From Methylotenera sp. (GTDB lineage: Bacteria > Pseudomonadota > Gammaproteobacteria > Burkholderiales > Methylophilaceae): DNA of 64,000 bases. The notes beneath the pieces were generated by a model. The model was not told the origin of the DNA. It did no database searches and worked only from the letters and a program-made list of their open reading frames with translations. The stretch lies in contig NZ_JAQSCU010000010.1 in NCBI RefSeq assembly GCF_029945535.1, forward strand, positions 769,956-833,955, given 5' to 3'. This document shows positions 53,931-62,323 of this stretch, piece after piece. Position 1 is the stretch's first letter, and each line of letters begins with the position of its first letter. A program made the position numbers and the translations under genes.

Positions 53931-54431
53931 ATGAATATCAACAAAACGCCTTCCAGTATTCATGCAAAAAGCCAAGATCGTCCACTTTTTGAACGGGATA
54001 TAGACGCATATAAAGCTAAAGATAAGTTAACTGAACCTGCGGTATGTCCTGAATGCAATTCTGTCTTTCATGAAGGGCGTTGGCAGTGGATGACTGTGCC
54101 GGTGTTTGCGAACCGTGAAATATGTCCTGCATGTCATCGAATAAATGATAATGAGCCTGCTGGATACGTGATGTTGGACGGTCCTTTTTTTAATGACCAC
54201 CGTGAGGAGATTAAGCTACTAATCCAGCATCACGTAGAACATGAGCGCAACGAACATCCTCTCAAATGCATCATAGCTATACATAGCGAGGGTGATGGAA
54301 TTATAGTGACAACAACAGAAACGCATTTAGCCAGTGGCATAGGCGAGGCTATATATCAGGCTTACCAAGGTAAGCTTAAAGTAAGCCATGTTTCGGGTGA
54401 AAACCTAGTACGCGTTCACTGGAGTCATTAG
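53931..54431 (+). CDS. BCAM0308-family zinc-ribbon protein
   Basis: 166 residues with GGAGG upstream. Two CxxC pairs (CPECNSVFHEGRW near residue 38 and CPACHRIND near 67) form a zinc ribbon; the later part (HHVEHERNEHPLKCIIAI, then TTTETHLASGIGEAIYQAYQ) is the characteristic C-terminal domain. This family occurs in low-oxygen stress gene clusters of proteobacteria and may bind RNA or ribosomes by analogy to archaeal NMD3; no biochemical role is known to me. It is divergent from the 53645 operon and likely co-regulated with it. A 53-residue membrane protein gene follows 8 bases later. Confidence 0.82.
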   Translation: MNINKTPSSIHAKSQDRPLFERDIDAYKAKDKLTEPAVCPECNSVFHEGRWQWMTVPVFANREICPACHRINDNEPAGYVMLDGPFFNDHREEIKLLIQHHVEHERNEHPLKCIIAIHSEGDGIIVTTTETHLASGIGEAIYQAYQGKLKVSHVSGENLVRVHWSH

Positions 54432-54439
54432 GTTTATTG

Positions 54440-54601
54440 ATGATGAAGCAATCTACAAGGCGGTTTCTGTCATCGCTACTTGTGCTGATAGGTGCTGGGC
54501 TAATTTTCTTAGCTACCGAGGCATGGCTTGGAGTGTTGTTAATGGCCGTGGGCGTATCGGTTGAGCTAATCGCTATTGCCTTAAAGCTTTGGAACAACTA
54601 A
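54440..54601 (+). CDS. Small two-helix membrane protein (53 residues)
   Basis: Reads MMKQSTRRFLSSLLVLIGAG then LIFLATEAWLGVLLMAVGVS and ends ALKLWNN. A hydrophobic hairpin of two helices, positive-inside at the N-terminus. It begins 8 bases after the BCAM0308 stop and is followed by a gap, so it is probably the second gene of that transcription unit. No family recognised. Confidence 0.6.
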   Translation: MMKQSTRRFLSSLLVLIGAGLIFLATEAWLGVLLMAVGVSVELIAIALKLWNN

Positions 54602-54699
54602 AAATCTGATTTTAATGCTGCCATATTTTAGCTTTTTTGCACCTCAACTTAAAGCGAGTTTAATATCAATAAAAGCTTAAAGAAAGCAGAGGAATAAAA

Positions 54700-55584
54700 T
54701 TGCGTTTTGTTTGGCATATCATCAGTTTAATTTTTGTTATCTATTCCCCACTTGTAATAGCAAAGCCATCAGAAGCTCATATCATAGGCGGGGTATTCAT
54801 ATACAAAGTTCAATCTGGTGATTATTTAATCAAGATTGGCGCTCGCTTCGGCGTTGAGGCAACATCACTAGCACGAAACAACTACATAGAATATAACAGT
54901 CTCCTATCAATAGGACAGCATCTGCTTATCGACAATCGTCATATCGTGCCATATATCAATGAAAATGCGCTGCTGATTAATTTACCACAACGTATGCTCT
55001 ACTACTTTAAAGATGGAAATCTTGCAGCGGAATATCCTGTTGGATTAGGCAAGCCAAACTGGCCTACGCCCTTGGGTGAGTTTAGCGTGATTGACAAAGC
55101 GACCAATAAACCTTAGCTTGTACCAAAGTCGATTCAAGAAGAAATGAAACGCGAAGGTCATATAGTCAAAGTAAAAGTGCCTCCAGGAGCAAATAATCCT
55201 TTGGGTAAATATTGGATTGGGCTTAGTCTATCAGCAATAGGCATCCATGGCACCATCGCTCCTTCAAGTGTTTATCACTTTCAGAGCCATGGTTGCATTC
55301 GATTACATCCAGATGATATTGCTCAGTTATTTGAAAAAACACCAATCAGCACTACGGTAAATATTGTTTACATCCCAATATTACTCACTGAATCAACCGA
55401 AAAGATATTTTTAGAAGTTAATCCAGATGTTTATCATAAAAACAGTAATTCGATAGCTGTAATTGAGCGCTTAGCACATGATAGAAATATGTTCGATAGA
55501 ATTGATTGGCTGAAGGTGAGTCATGTATTTGAGCTTAAAGAAGGCATCGCTAGTGATGTAAGCCTAACTATAAACCAGCATTAA
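54700..55584 (+). pseudogene. LysM-L,D-transpeptidase broken by an in-frame stop
   Basis: Start TTG with AGAGGA upstream. The first part has a signal, a LysM peptidoglycan-binding domain (YKVQSGDYLIKIGARFGVEA) and the beginning of a YkuD domain (NLPQRMLYYFKDG, PTPLGEFSVIDKATNKP). A TAG at 55114-55116 stands where the family has tryptophan (KP-W-LVPKSI). Past it the same frame continues to the active site (GIHGTIAPSSVYHF then SHGCIRLHPDD) and a C-terminal extension. The change TGG to TAG is a single substitution. Intact, the enzyme would cross-link peptidoglycan or attach lipoproteins. If an amber suppressor existed it could be read through; I see no evidence of one. Confidence 0.85.
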
Positions 55585-55605
55585 AATGTTATTTGAGTTC
55601 ACTTA

Positions 55606-56532
55606 ATGTCTACAAAAGCTAAACATCCACCCATCAAATTATTAAAAAGCATGACACTTGAACAAGCTTTTGAGGTGATGGCGTTTAACTGTTTGTCTCA
55701 GCTGGAATCAAGTGCATTAATATTGTCGGAAAACTACGATATTGAAGCTCTGCATCAAATGCGAGTTGGGCTACGCCGGCTTGATGCGCTTCTTGAGTTT
55801 TATAAAGACATGGTGAAAATTTCCAAGGAATTGAAATCTGAACTCAAGTGGCTGAGTCAACAGTTAAGTATAGTGCGCGATCGCGATGTGCTTGTTCATT
55901 CGACGCTACCAATGATCAACAATAATCCCGAGGATAAATCGAATGACTCCGAAATTCAGTTGACGCAATATATAGCAGATCATTTGGAGGTTGAAGAAAG
56001 TCATCAACACATCATTGCGCTCATTAGGTCACAGCGATATATCAAGTTTTATAGGAAACTAACCGAATATCTTCTTCAATCTGGCTGGCGGCAGGAGTTA
56101 TCGGCTAAAAGCCGGAGTCTAATTACCCAAGAAATAAGCTTTACTGCTCCAGCTCAGCTAAAAAAACAACGTAAAGTTTTAGTTGAACTCTATAAAAAAA
56201 TCGACTTTAAGCAAAGAAAAAGCGTTCATCGAGTTCGAATCGCAGCCAAAAGATTACGTTACAGCATAGAGCTATTTCAGTCGCTTTATCCTCAAAATAA
56301 AGTATCAGCCTATATTAAGAAATTGATAAGGTTTCAAGACTGCCTCGGTCTTTTGAATGATATCAAAGTAGCGAATCAACTACTCAAAGATATGAATGAT
56401 GTAGATGATGACTTACTGAAAGAAAAAAAGCGTTTGAAACACTCACTCAAGACTAACTTAAAAGCTAAGCAACAACAAGTGGATGGCATATGGCGCAGTG
56501 TCAGTTTAACAGCCCCATTCTGGCAAGCTTAA
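55606..56532 (+). CDS. CHAD-domain protein
   Basis: 308 residues, ATG 21 bases after the end of the broken transpeptidase gene. The CHAD pattern of paired conserved histidines and arginines is clear: EALHQMRVGLRRLDALLEFY near residue 48 and VHRVRIAAKRLRYSIELFQS near 205. CHAD domains bind inorganic polyphosphate and are often linked with polyphosphate metabolism and granules. A role in stress-time polyphosphate storage fits this island. It has no signal or catalytic partner domain (no CYTH). Confidence 0.9.
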   Translation: MSTKAKHPPIKLLKSMTLEQAFEVMAFNCLSQLESSALILSENYDIEALHQMRVGLRRLDALLEFYKDMVKISKELKSELKWLSQQLSIVRDRDVLVHSTLPMINNNPEDKSNDSEIQLTQYIADHLEVEESHQHIIALIRSQRYIKFYRKLTEYLLQSGWRQELSAKSRSLITQEISFTAPAQLKKQRKVLVELYKKIDFKQRKSVHRVRIAAKRLRYSIELFQSLYPQNKVSAYIKKLIRFQDCLGLLNDIKVANQLLKDMNDVDDDLLKEKKRLKHSLKTNLKAKQQQVDGIWRSVSLTAPFWQA

Positions 56533-56569
56533 ATTAAAAGTTTACTTTTAAGAGCGCAATTCCGACCTA

Positions 56570-56660
56570 CTATTTAGCATCATCCTGATATCTATAGTCT
56601 GGCGGTGGAGGTAGAATCCCCCAGTAACACAATAAGAATAAAAAAAATCCTACTCTTCAT
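56570..56660 (-). pseudogene. Possible frameshifted 28-residue peptide gene
   Basis: From the ATG at 56660 the frame reads MKSRIFF... and stops after 22 codons. Removing one T from the run of eight T in its start region gives MKSRIFLFLLCYWGILPPPP followed by DYRYQDDAK and a stop at 56570, which looks more protein-like. This is weak evidence; the peptide is too short to judge by composition. Confidence 0.25.
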
Positions 56661-56711
56661 GGTGACTCCAACTGCACGTACAAATCAAAAAAGCCATTAA
56701 GAATCATCAAA

Positions 56712-56915
56712 TTACTTTTGTTTTTTTATTTCAGCCTCAGCTTCCAACCAATCCTGAATCTCATGACCAGGTTCGTAACCTCGAGCCTCAGCTTTATAAT
56801 ATGCTGATACGGCAATACGTGAAAAAATCTGCTCCTTAGATAGCTTTTTAGGTTTATCTGTCATTGAATTTTTAGTATCAGATGGAATAGTTTTGCTTAC
56901 TTTTGAAGAGCGCAT
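56712..56915 (-). CDS. DUF2934-family small protein
   Basis: 67 residues from the ATG at 56915 (AGGAAG upstream; a TTG at 56930 is possible). The DUF2934 signature is clear: FSRIAVSAYYKAEARGYEPG, then HEIQDWLEAEAE. The family is short, cytoplasmic and of unknown function, often found in stress or plasmid regions. A paralogue lies at 62114 (79% alike in the core by eye) and a more distant one at 50618. Its promoter region has the 21-bp motif at 57046-57066 on the same strand. Confidence 0.85.
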   Translation of the reverse strand: MRSSKVSKTIPSDTKNSMTDKPKKLSKEQIFSRIAVSAYYKAEARGYEPGHEIQDWLEAEAEIKKQK

Positions 56916-57045
56916 TTCACTTCCTGCCAAATTTCTAAAAAATTCTACGACCCCACATCACTCTGAGACGTTACCCTCAACTTTCGGAACGCTAAGATAA
57001 TTTAAAAGACAATTAAGGTAATCATATAAATAATTGCTGATTGAT

Positions 57046-57066
57046 GTAAATTCGTGCAAACACGTA
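57046..57066 (-). promoter_or_regulatory. 21-bp motif upstream of the DUF2934 gene
   Basis: On the minus strand: TACGTGTT TG C A CGAATTTAC, a full match. It lies 130 bases upstream of the DUF2934 ATG. Confidence 0.75.
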
Positions 57067-57134
57067 TGTGGTAACGCTTAAATAATCTACATGGCAATTT
57101 GTAATTGAGATAAAAACCTACCTGTAACTAGTCC

Positions 57135-58468
57135 TTATTGACTATCGGGAGTATATAAATCACACCTTGTTAACGGTAGGTTTGGCATGCCAAGGTGTTT
57201 ACGCTCCGCTAATATTTGATATATTCCAGTTGCGCCTTGTTCAAACTGTATTGCACACCCCGTCATATATAAACGCCAGATACGGTAGGTGCGCTCCCCT
57301 ACTAGCCTTACGGCCTCTTGCTGATTTTCTTCTAATCTATTTACCCAATGCCGCAGTGTGTAGGCATAGTGTGGGCGTAAGCCTTCCACATCAAATATTT
57401 CAAAACCAGCATCTTCCATCCTGCGTTGAATATTACTGATAGTGTCTAACTCTCCGTCAGGAAATACATGGCGATTGATAAATTTGGTAGATACGCTATC
57501 AGCCCATTCAGGCTCATCGGATGTTATTCCATGATTAAGAAACAATCCATCTGGTTTAAGCACTTGATGTACGATAGAGAAATAGCCTGCCAGATTTTTC
57601 AGGCCAACATGTTCAAACATCCCTATGCTAGAAACCTTATCATAAGTTCCAACTCGAGCAAGATCTCGATAATTCCTCAGCTCAACTGTTACCTTGCCTT
57701 CTAACCCTTGTCTTTTTATTTCTGCAAGTGCATATTCATACTGATTTCTGCTAAGCGTAATGCCATGGGCTTTCACCCCATAATATTTGGCTGCCCAGCA
57801 TACCAGCGCACCCCAACCGCAACCTATATCAAGGAACTCATCGCCAGCCTGAAGCCTAAGTTTGCGACAGATATGGTCAAGTTTGTTATTTTAGCTAAAT
57901 CTAAGCCCTGTGCTTTGTCTTCAAAGTATGCACATTAGTAAACCATGCGCTCATCAAGCCACAGCTTATAAAAAGCATTAGGAACATCATAGTGAAAAGC
58001 TATCGATTCAACATCATTTTGCCTGAGAGTATTATGGCGATAAAAATGCATAATGCGTTTCGAAAAAGAGTCGTTCTTGAAACTCTTTTGCTTTTGAATA
58101 CCCAACTTAATGGATTGAAATGCCAATTGCAATTTTTCCTGAACGGGCAGGCTCAGCTTTTCTAGATAATAACGCAGACCCACAGCTGCATTAAAATCAC
58201 CTGAAACCTCAACATCACCATTGAAATAGGCTTCTGCTAAACGGATAGGATCACGAAACCAAACAAGATGATAGAGTACCTTATTATGTTTAATAGCAAG
58301 TGTAAATACCGGCAAGCCTTCACCGATCTGAAGCACAGTATCGTTCCAAAGGCGTACCGCAAATGTCCCTTGATACTCTTTGAATAGCCTATGCAGTATA
58401 TTTTTTGCTAATGCTGCTACTTGGTTACTTTTATTTTTATTCCACTCCAAATTAGCTTGTATAGTCAT
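57135..58468 (-). pseudogene. cfa: Cyclopropane-fatty-acid synthase with two inactivating changes
   Basis: The N-terminal part (178 residues) ends NAFYKLWLDERMVY then TAA at 57935-57937, where the family has serine (MVY-S-CAYFED). About 45 bases on, a one-base deletion in a run of A (57889-57892) shifts the frame. Restored, the protein reads NNKLDHICRKLRLQAGDEFL and DIGCGWGALVCWAAKYYGVK, the S-adenosylmethionine site, and continues in the uninterrupted C-terminal frame MFEHVGLKNLAGYF. Two independent lesions mean the gene is dead. Intact, it would cyclopropanate membrane lipids. It overlaps the upstream universal stress gene by 17 bases and ends a nitroreductase-usp-cfa operon. Confidence 0.9.
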
Positions 58469-58928
58469 TTTTACTATCCTTATCTGATAAGCACCTCACC
58501 AGCAAAACAGGTACAGGACTAGTACGAGCTACAGTCTCAGCATCACTACCCATCACTAATCTTTCAATGCCTCTCAAACCATGAGTTCCCATCACTATTA
58601 GATCAGCGGGCCACTCTTCAGCCTCGGCGATAATAAATTCGGATACTTTAGTACTCATTGCTTCGATCCCCTTTGAGTCACACATTACACCTGCTTTATG
58701 TGCAGCCTCCTCGGCCTTTTTTAAAACTTGCTTACCATTACGACGCAGAACCTCATCGATAAAAATAATATTTAGATCACCAGATGCATCTAAAATTGGA
58801 AAATACAAATCTATCACATGCAAAAAACGAAGCTCGGCCTTTTGATCTTTAGCAAGATTTATTGCTTCATTTATCCCACAGTTGGACGTTTGACTGCCGT
58901 CAACTGGACAAAGGATCTTTTTATACAT
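58452..58928 (-). CDS. Universal stress protein (UspA family), second copy
   Basis: 158 residues. It starts YKKILCPVDGSQTSNCGINE and has the ATP-binding motif MGTHGLRGIERLVMGSDAET near residue 115. It differs from the first Usp copy (42472) mostly in the central insert. It lies between the nitroreductase and broken cfa genes on one strand. Under oxygen limitation such proteins support survival. Confidence 0.92.
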   Translation of the reverse strand: MYKKILCPVDGSQTSNCGINEAINLAKDQKAELRFLHVIDLYFPILDASGDLNIIFIDEVLRRNGKQVLKKAEEAAHKAGVMCDSKGIEAMSTKVSEFIIAEAEEWPADLIVMGTHGLRGIERLVMGSDAETVARTSPVPVLLVRCLSDKDSKNDYTS

Positions 58929-58984
58929 AGAAGTTATCCTTAATACAAAATAATCAAATTAAATCAATACTCATTAATGACTAC

Positions 58985-59581
58985 TTAGTCTGAAGCAATC
59001 CTTGTAAAAATTAATGGCGCTTTTCTGGACGTTGGTGGCGACTCAACGTTCGGGTAACCTAAGGCAATAGGTGCTACAGCTGTAAAGTTGTTAGGAATAC
59101 CAAACTTATTTCTTATATCAGATGTATTAAAAGCCTCTACCGCACTTCCAATCACACAGGATCCTAAATTCATTGCGCATGCAACCAACATTAAATTCTC
59201 AGCAGCCAACCAGCAATCTGCGGCATAAAAAGGCGATGATGTTTTTCCGCAAATTAGAATGAGTGCATCAGCATCGTAAAAAATATTAAAGTTTTGACTC
59301 TCGAAAACATCAAGCAATTGTTCTGGGTCATCTAACTCCCTTTGTTTCAACCCAGTTAAAAAAAGTGGCTTTGCGTAATCAGACAGGGTCTTTAATGTCT
59401 GCTCATCCTGAATGATGACAAACCCCCATGGCTCTTGGTGCACTGCAGTCGGAGCCCTTACAGCAGCCTCAAGCAAACTGCTAATTATGCCTTGGGGAAT
59501 TTTATTTTTTTTAAAACTACGTACTGAACGTCTTGCAAGTATCGTCTCAAAGATATCCTTTTCAGCTTTAATTGATAACAC
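58985..59581 (-). CDS. Nitroreductase-family flavoenzyme
   Basis: About 198 residues from the GTG at 59581, which has GGAGG 10 bases upstream; an ATG at 59620 is less likely. The FMN-binding ARRSVRSFKKNKIP near the N-terminus and the later CWLAAENLMLVACAMNLGSC are typical. The fold reduces nitro or quinone compounds with NAD(P)H; DosR-type islands carry similar Acg proteins with unknown substrates. A copy of the 21-bp motif lies about 70 bases upstream. It leads the operon with usp and cfa. Confidence 0.88.
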   Translation of the reverse strand: MLSIKAEKDIFETILARRSVRSFKKNKIPQGIISSLLEAAVRAPTAVHQEPWGFVIIQDEQTLKTLSDYAKPLFLTGLKQRELDDPEQLLDVFESQNFNIFYDADALILICGKTSSPFYAADCWLAAENLMLVACAMNLGSCVIGSAVEAFNTSDIRNKFGIPNNFTAVAPIALGYPNVESPPTSRKAPLIFTRIASD

Positions 59582-59652
59582 GATGTAAATACCTCCATAT
59601 GAGTAATCCGTGACCTCCATTGACGTTTACAGTAACAAGAATGTATTTAGTA

Positions 59653-59673
59653 AGAAATCCGCGTGAACACGTA
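59653..59673 (-). promoter_or_regulatory. 21-bp motif upstream of the nitroreductase operon
   Basis: On the minus strand: TACGTGTT CA C G CGGATTTCT. It matches the motif except for three positions in the right half. It lies about 72 bases upstream of the GTG start. Confidence 0.65.
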
Positions 59674-59744
59674 TAGTCCATGTGTTAGCTACTAACAAAT
59701 AGCGCTATCGTAAAAATATGCTGTGAAAGCCTGAAGTTACCGCA

Positions 59745-60365
59745 TTAATTAATTAGAGTGCTACCTTCAAGTGCGATTCTAGCTAGATCTAGTAAATTTA
59801 AAGCGCCTGTTTTTTGCATAATCCTAGACTTATGAATTTCTACAGTGCGGTGACTGATATTTAGATGACGTGCAATTTCCTTATTTGAGTGACCTTGGAC
59901 AGCTTCGGCCAATACGTCACGCTCTCGCTCAGTAAGACCTGCAAGGAGTAAAGATGCATTTCTATATCTGGCACTTTCAGTCAAAATTCGACCAGACTCA
60001 CTTACAGCCATACGAACCGAATTAAGTAGCTTTTCTGCACTGACTGGTTTAGTTAAAAAATCTACGGCCTTTGCTTTCATGGCTTTCACAGTCATTTGAA
60101 TAGTGCCGTGCCCCGATAAAAAAATAACTGGCAGTAAAATATTGCGTTCACATATGACTTCTTGAAGTTGCATTCCACTCATCCCAGACATCCGGATATC
60201 AATAATGGCACACCCAAATTGCTCAGACTTATAAGCGGCTAAAAAATCTTCAGCACTTTCAAATAACCTTACTAAATAACCCTCCTGTTCAAGCATAAGA
60301 GTAAGTGCATCTCTAATTGCAGAGTCGTCATCAACAATATAAACTGTAGCGTCTGATTGGGTCAT
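59745..60365 (-). CDS. FixJ-like response regulator
   Basis: 206 residues from the ATG at 60365. The receiver domain begins TVYIVDDDSAIRDALTLMLE, with the phosphorylated aspartate in AIIDIRMSGMSG and the conserved lysine in FLTKPVS. The C-terminal LuxR-type helix-turn-helix is LTERERDVLAEAVQGHSNKE, then RTVEIHKSRIMQKTGA. Its start is 7 bases after the fixL-like stop, so the pair is one operon. It is the only two-component regulator in the island and the best candidate for binding the 21-bp motif. That assignment is inference. Confidence 0.9.
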   Translation of the reverse strand: MTQSDATVYIVDDDSAIRDALTLMLEQEGYLVRLFESAEDFLAAYKSEQFGCAIIDIRMSGMSGMQLQEVICERNILLPVIFLSGHGTIQMTVKAMKAKAVDFLTKPVSAEKLLNSVRMAVSESGRILTESARYRNASLLLAGLTERERDVLAEAVQGHSNKEIARHLNISHRTVEIHKSRIMQKTGALNLLDLARIALEGSTLIN

Positions 60366-60372
60366 GATGATT

Positions 60373-61869
60373 TCATGTTGCAAATGGTAAAGTAAAATGG
60401 AAAGTCGCACCTTTGGTAGCATTTGGCTCAAACCAAAGTTCACCCCCATTAGCTTCTATTAGTGCTCGACTGATTGATAGCCCCATTCCAATGCCTGTGG
60501 GTTTGGTTGTGAAAAACGGCTCAAAAATATGTTTTTGTGTTTCGACATCAAGACCAGGGCCGTTATCCTTAACTAAAAGATGGGCCAAATTTATACTTTT
60601 GTGAGTTTGCACTGTAATCATAACTTTAGAGTCATCAATTCCAATGCCTTGCATAGCTTCAACGGCGTTTCTAATTAGGTTGACTATTACCTTTTGGACT
60701 TGAGTTTTATTTCCTATAACGTTTGGCATTTTCTTCTCCAGTTGGAGCTCCGGATAAAACCCTCCATAACCATCGTCTTTAGCTATAGTTAAAGCCTCTT
60801 TCACAGTTCTATTAAGGTCAAAAACCTCTCGAACTAGGTTACTCTTATTTAGGAAGGAGAGTAACTCGTGCAGGCTGTTACCAGCCCGTTGCGCTTGGTG
60901 AACACACCCCTCTAACGCACGTTTAAGGTTGTCTGGATAGATACCACCTACTTTCATAGCTCGAAGTGCTACTTCACTGTATGCCGAAATGGCCGTTAAT
61001 GGCTGATTGATTTCATGGGCAATAGCTGAGATGGTTTGCGCTGCTACTTGTTCTTTAAAAAGAATTTCATTTTCATTACGCTGTTTCCGTAACTTATCTT
61101 CAAACACTTTTTGTCTTGTTATGTTTCTTGCTACACCTACTAGCCGAGTTGCGTGCCCATCCTCAAAGTGCATGCGACCTACCGCGGAGACCCATTGCTC
61201 TGAACCATCAGAAGGATTAATGACCCTATATTCGGAGTTATACTCCCCATTACCTTTAGGGTCGATTGCATTATCAAGTGCAGACTGTCTAGCCTTGCGG
61301 TCTTCTGGATGAATGACTGTACTAAATCGCTTGTTTGAAATTGAGTCAGTTGACTCAGCCCCCCAAAGTAAGCGCATGTCCTCGTCCCAGTGTAGAACGT
61401 TACGATTAGAATCAAAATCAAATATGGCTAAATCAGCAGCCTTTGTTGCAAGTTTAAGTCGCTCTTCACTTGCTCTATATGCCTCTTCCGCAACCCTCCT
61501 TCGATCTGTTGGATAGAAAATTGCCAAAGTGCAAAGTTGCTCATTCGTTTTTAAAGGTGTTAGGCTTATATCTAAAGTCAGTTCTTGCCCATCACTCCTC
61601 AGTGCAATAAGTGCCCGACCATTACTCATACTGCGCGCTTCAGGTTTATGAATATAGGCTTTGCGGTAATGTTTATGATATTCCCTATGGCGAACTGGCA
61701 TAAGCGCCTCAACCTTAAGCTTACACATATCTTCTTTAGTGTATCTAAATAGCGTAAGTGCTGCGGGATTAGCTAATACAATAAGACCGCTTTCATCAGA
61801 CAAAAGCATAGCATCAGGACTGACATCAAACAAAGTCTGAAAACTCAAACCTGAAATTAGCTCCATCAA
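60373..61869 (-). CDS. FixL-like PAS sensor histidine kinase
   Basis: 498 residues (a second ATG follows directly). Two PAS domains (about 8-120 and 135-260; the first has VSPDAMLLSDESGLIVLANP and the second ends VGVARNITRQKVFEDKL) precede a HisKA with the phospho-accepting histidine in ISAIAHEINQPLTAISAYSE and a HATPase with N, G1 and G2 boxes (NLIRNAVEAMQG, KDNGPGLDVE, GIGMGLSISRAL). It resembles FixL in layout, but I cannot confirm the haem-binding histidine, so it may sense redox rather than O2. It transfers phosphate to the FixJ-like protein downstream. Confidence 0.9.
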   Translation of the reverse strand: MMELISGLSFQTLFDVSPDAMLLSDESGLIVLANPAALTLFRYTKEDMCKLKVEALMPVRHREYHKHYRKAYIHKPEARSMSNGRALIALRSDGQELTLDISLTPLKTNEQLCTLAIFYPTDRRRVAEEAYRASEERLKLATKAADLAIFDFDSNRNVLHWDEDMRLLWGAESTDSISNKRFSTVIHPEDRKARQSALDNAIDPKGNGEYNSEYRVINPSDGSEQWVSAVGRMHFEDGHATRLVGVARNITRQKVFEDKLRKQRNENEILFKEQVAAQTISAIAHEINQPLTAISAYSEVALRAMKVGGIYPDNLKRALEGCVHQAQRAGNSLHELLSFLNKSNLVREVFDLNRTVKEALTIAKDDGYGGFYPELQLEKKMPNVIGNKTQVQKVIVNLIRNAVEAMQGIGIDDSKVMITVQTHKSINLAHLLVKDNGPGLDVETQKHIFEPFFTTKPTGIGMGLSISRALIEANGGELWFEPNATKGATFHFTLPFAT

Positions 61870-61969
61870 CGAACATCTCCATTCGCACTAAATTATCAAT
61901 TTATAGTTTCAGTCTAGATAAGAACTCGCTTAATGTCTATTAACTTGAGCGTAAATAGGTGTTTGCCCT

Positions 61970-61990
61970 TACGTGTTCCCCCGAATTTAC
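61970..61990 (+). promoter_or_regulatory. 21-bp motif upstream of the DUF2934-hsp20 operon
   Basis: TACGTGTT CC C C CGAATTTAC, a full match, 123 bases upstream of the DUF2934 ATG. The same spacing as the copy upstream of the BCAM0308 gene (121). Confidence 0.8.
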
Positions 61991-62054
61991 TGAGGTTGGT
62001 CCGTCACGTAAATTTCACAACTCGGCGATACGTAACACGCAATAGCATGTTAAA

Positions 62055-62070
62055 AATCTCTCCCCAGATT
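62055..62070 (+). promoter_or_regulatory. Conserved leader hairpin, copy for the hsp20 operon
   Basis: AATCT-CTCCCC-AGATT, a 5-bp stem and 6-base loop, 65 bases after the motif core and about 43 bases before the ATG. The AGGAGG ribosome site follows. Shares the GTGTCGCCG-like tail with the copy at 53876. Confidence 0.6.
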
Positions 62071-62113
62071 TAAGTGTCGCCGTTTTTCTATGTTTTATGT
62101 TGCAGGAGGATGT

Positions 62114-62323
62114 ATGGATCTTTTAAAAGGCCCTAAGGCAAATGTTTGTAATCCAATCCCAGTGATTGGAATAGAGTCTAGTCCAGAGACATTTAGTGAG
62201 GTTAATCATACAGCACTTTCAAAAATTGCTAAATGTGCCTATTACAAAGCTGAAGCACGCGGTTTTGAGCCAGGGCATGAAATGGATGATTGGCTTGCTG
62301 CCGAGGCGGAGAACATTCAATGA
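62114..62323 (+). CDS. DUF2934-family small protein, hsp20 operon
   Basis: 69 residues from the ATG at 62114, with AGGAGG 4 bases upstream; the earlier ATG at 62090 lies before that site. The core reads LSKIAKCAYYKAEARGFEPG, then HEMDDWLAAEAE, matching the copy at 56712. Its TGA overlaps the next ATG (ATGA), so translation is coupled. It starts the operon DUF2934-PAS-like-hsp20. Function unknown. Confidence 0.88.
   Translation: MDLLKGPKANVCNPIPVIGIESSPETFSEVNHTALSKIAKCAYYKAEARGFEPGHEMDDWLAAEAENIQ

Noticed and set aside
57041..57054. TTGAT-N4-ATTCG near the DUF2934 gene as an FNR box
   Set aside because: The right half matches ATCAA poorly, and these bases are already explained by the 21-bp motif.
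60373..61869. Calling the sensor kinase a true haem FixL
   Set aside because: The histidine context in the first PAS domain is common in non-haem PAS domains as well, so oxygen sensing cannot be claimed.
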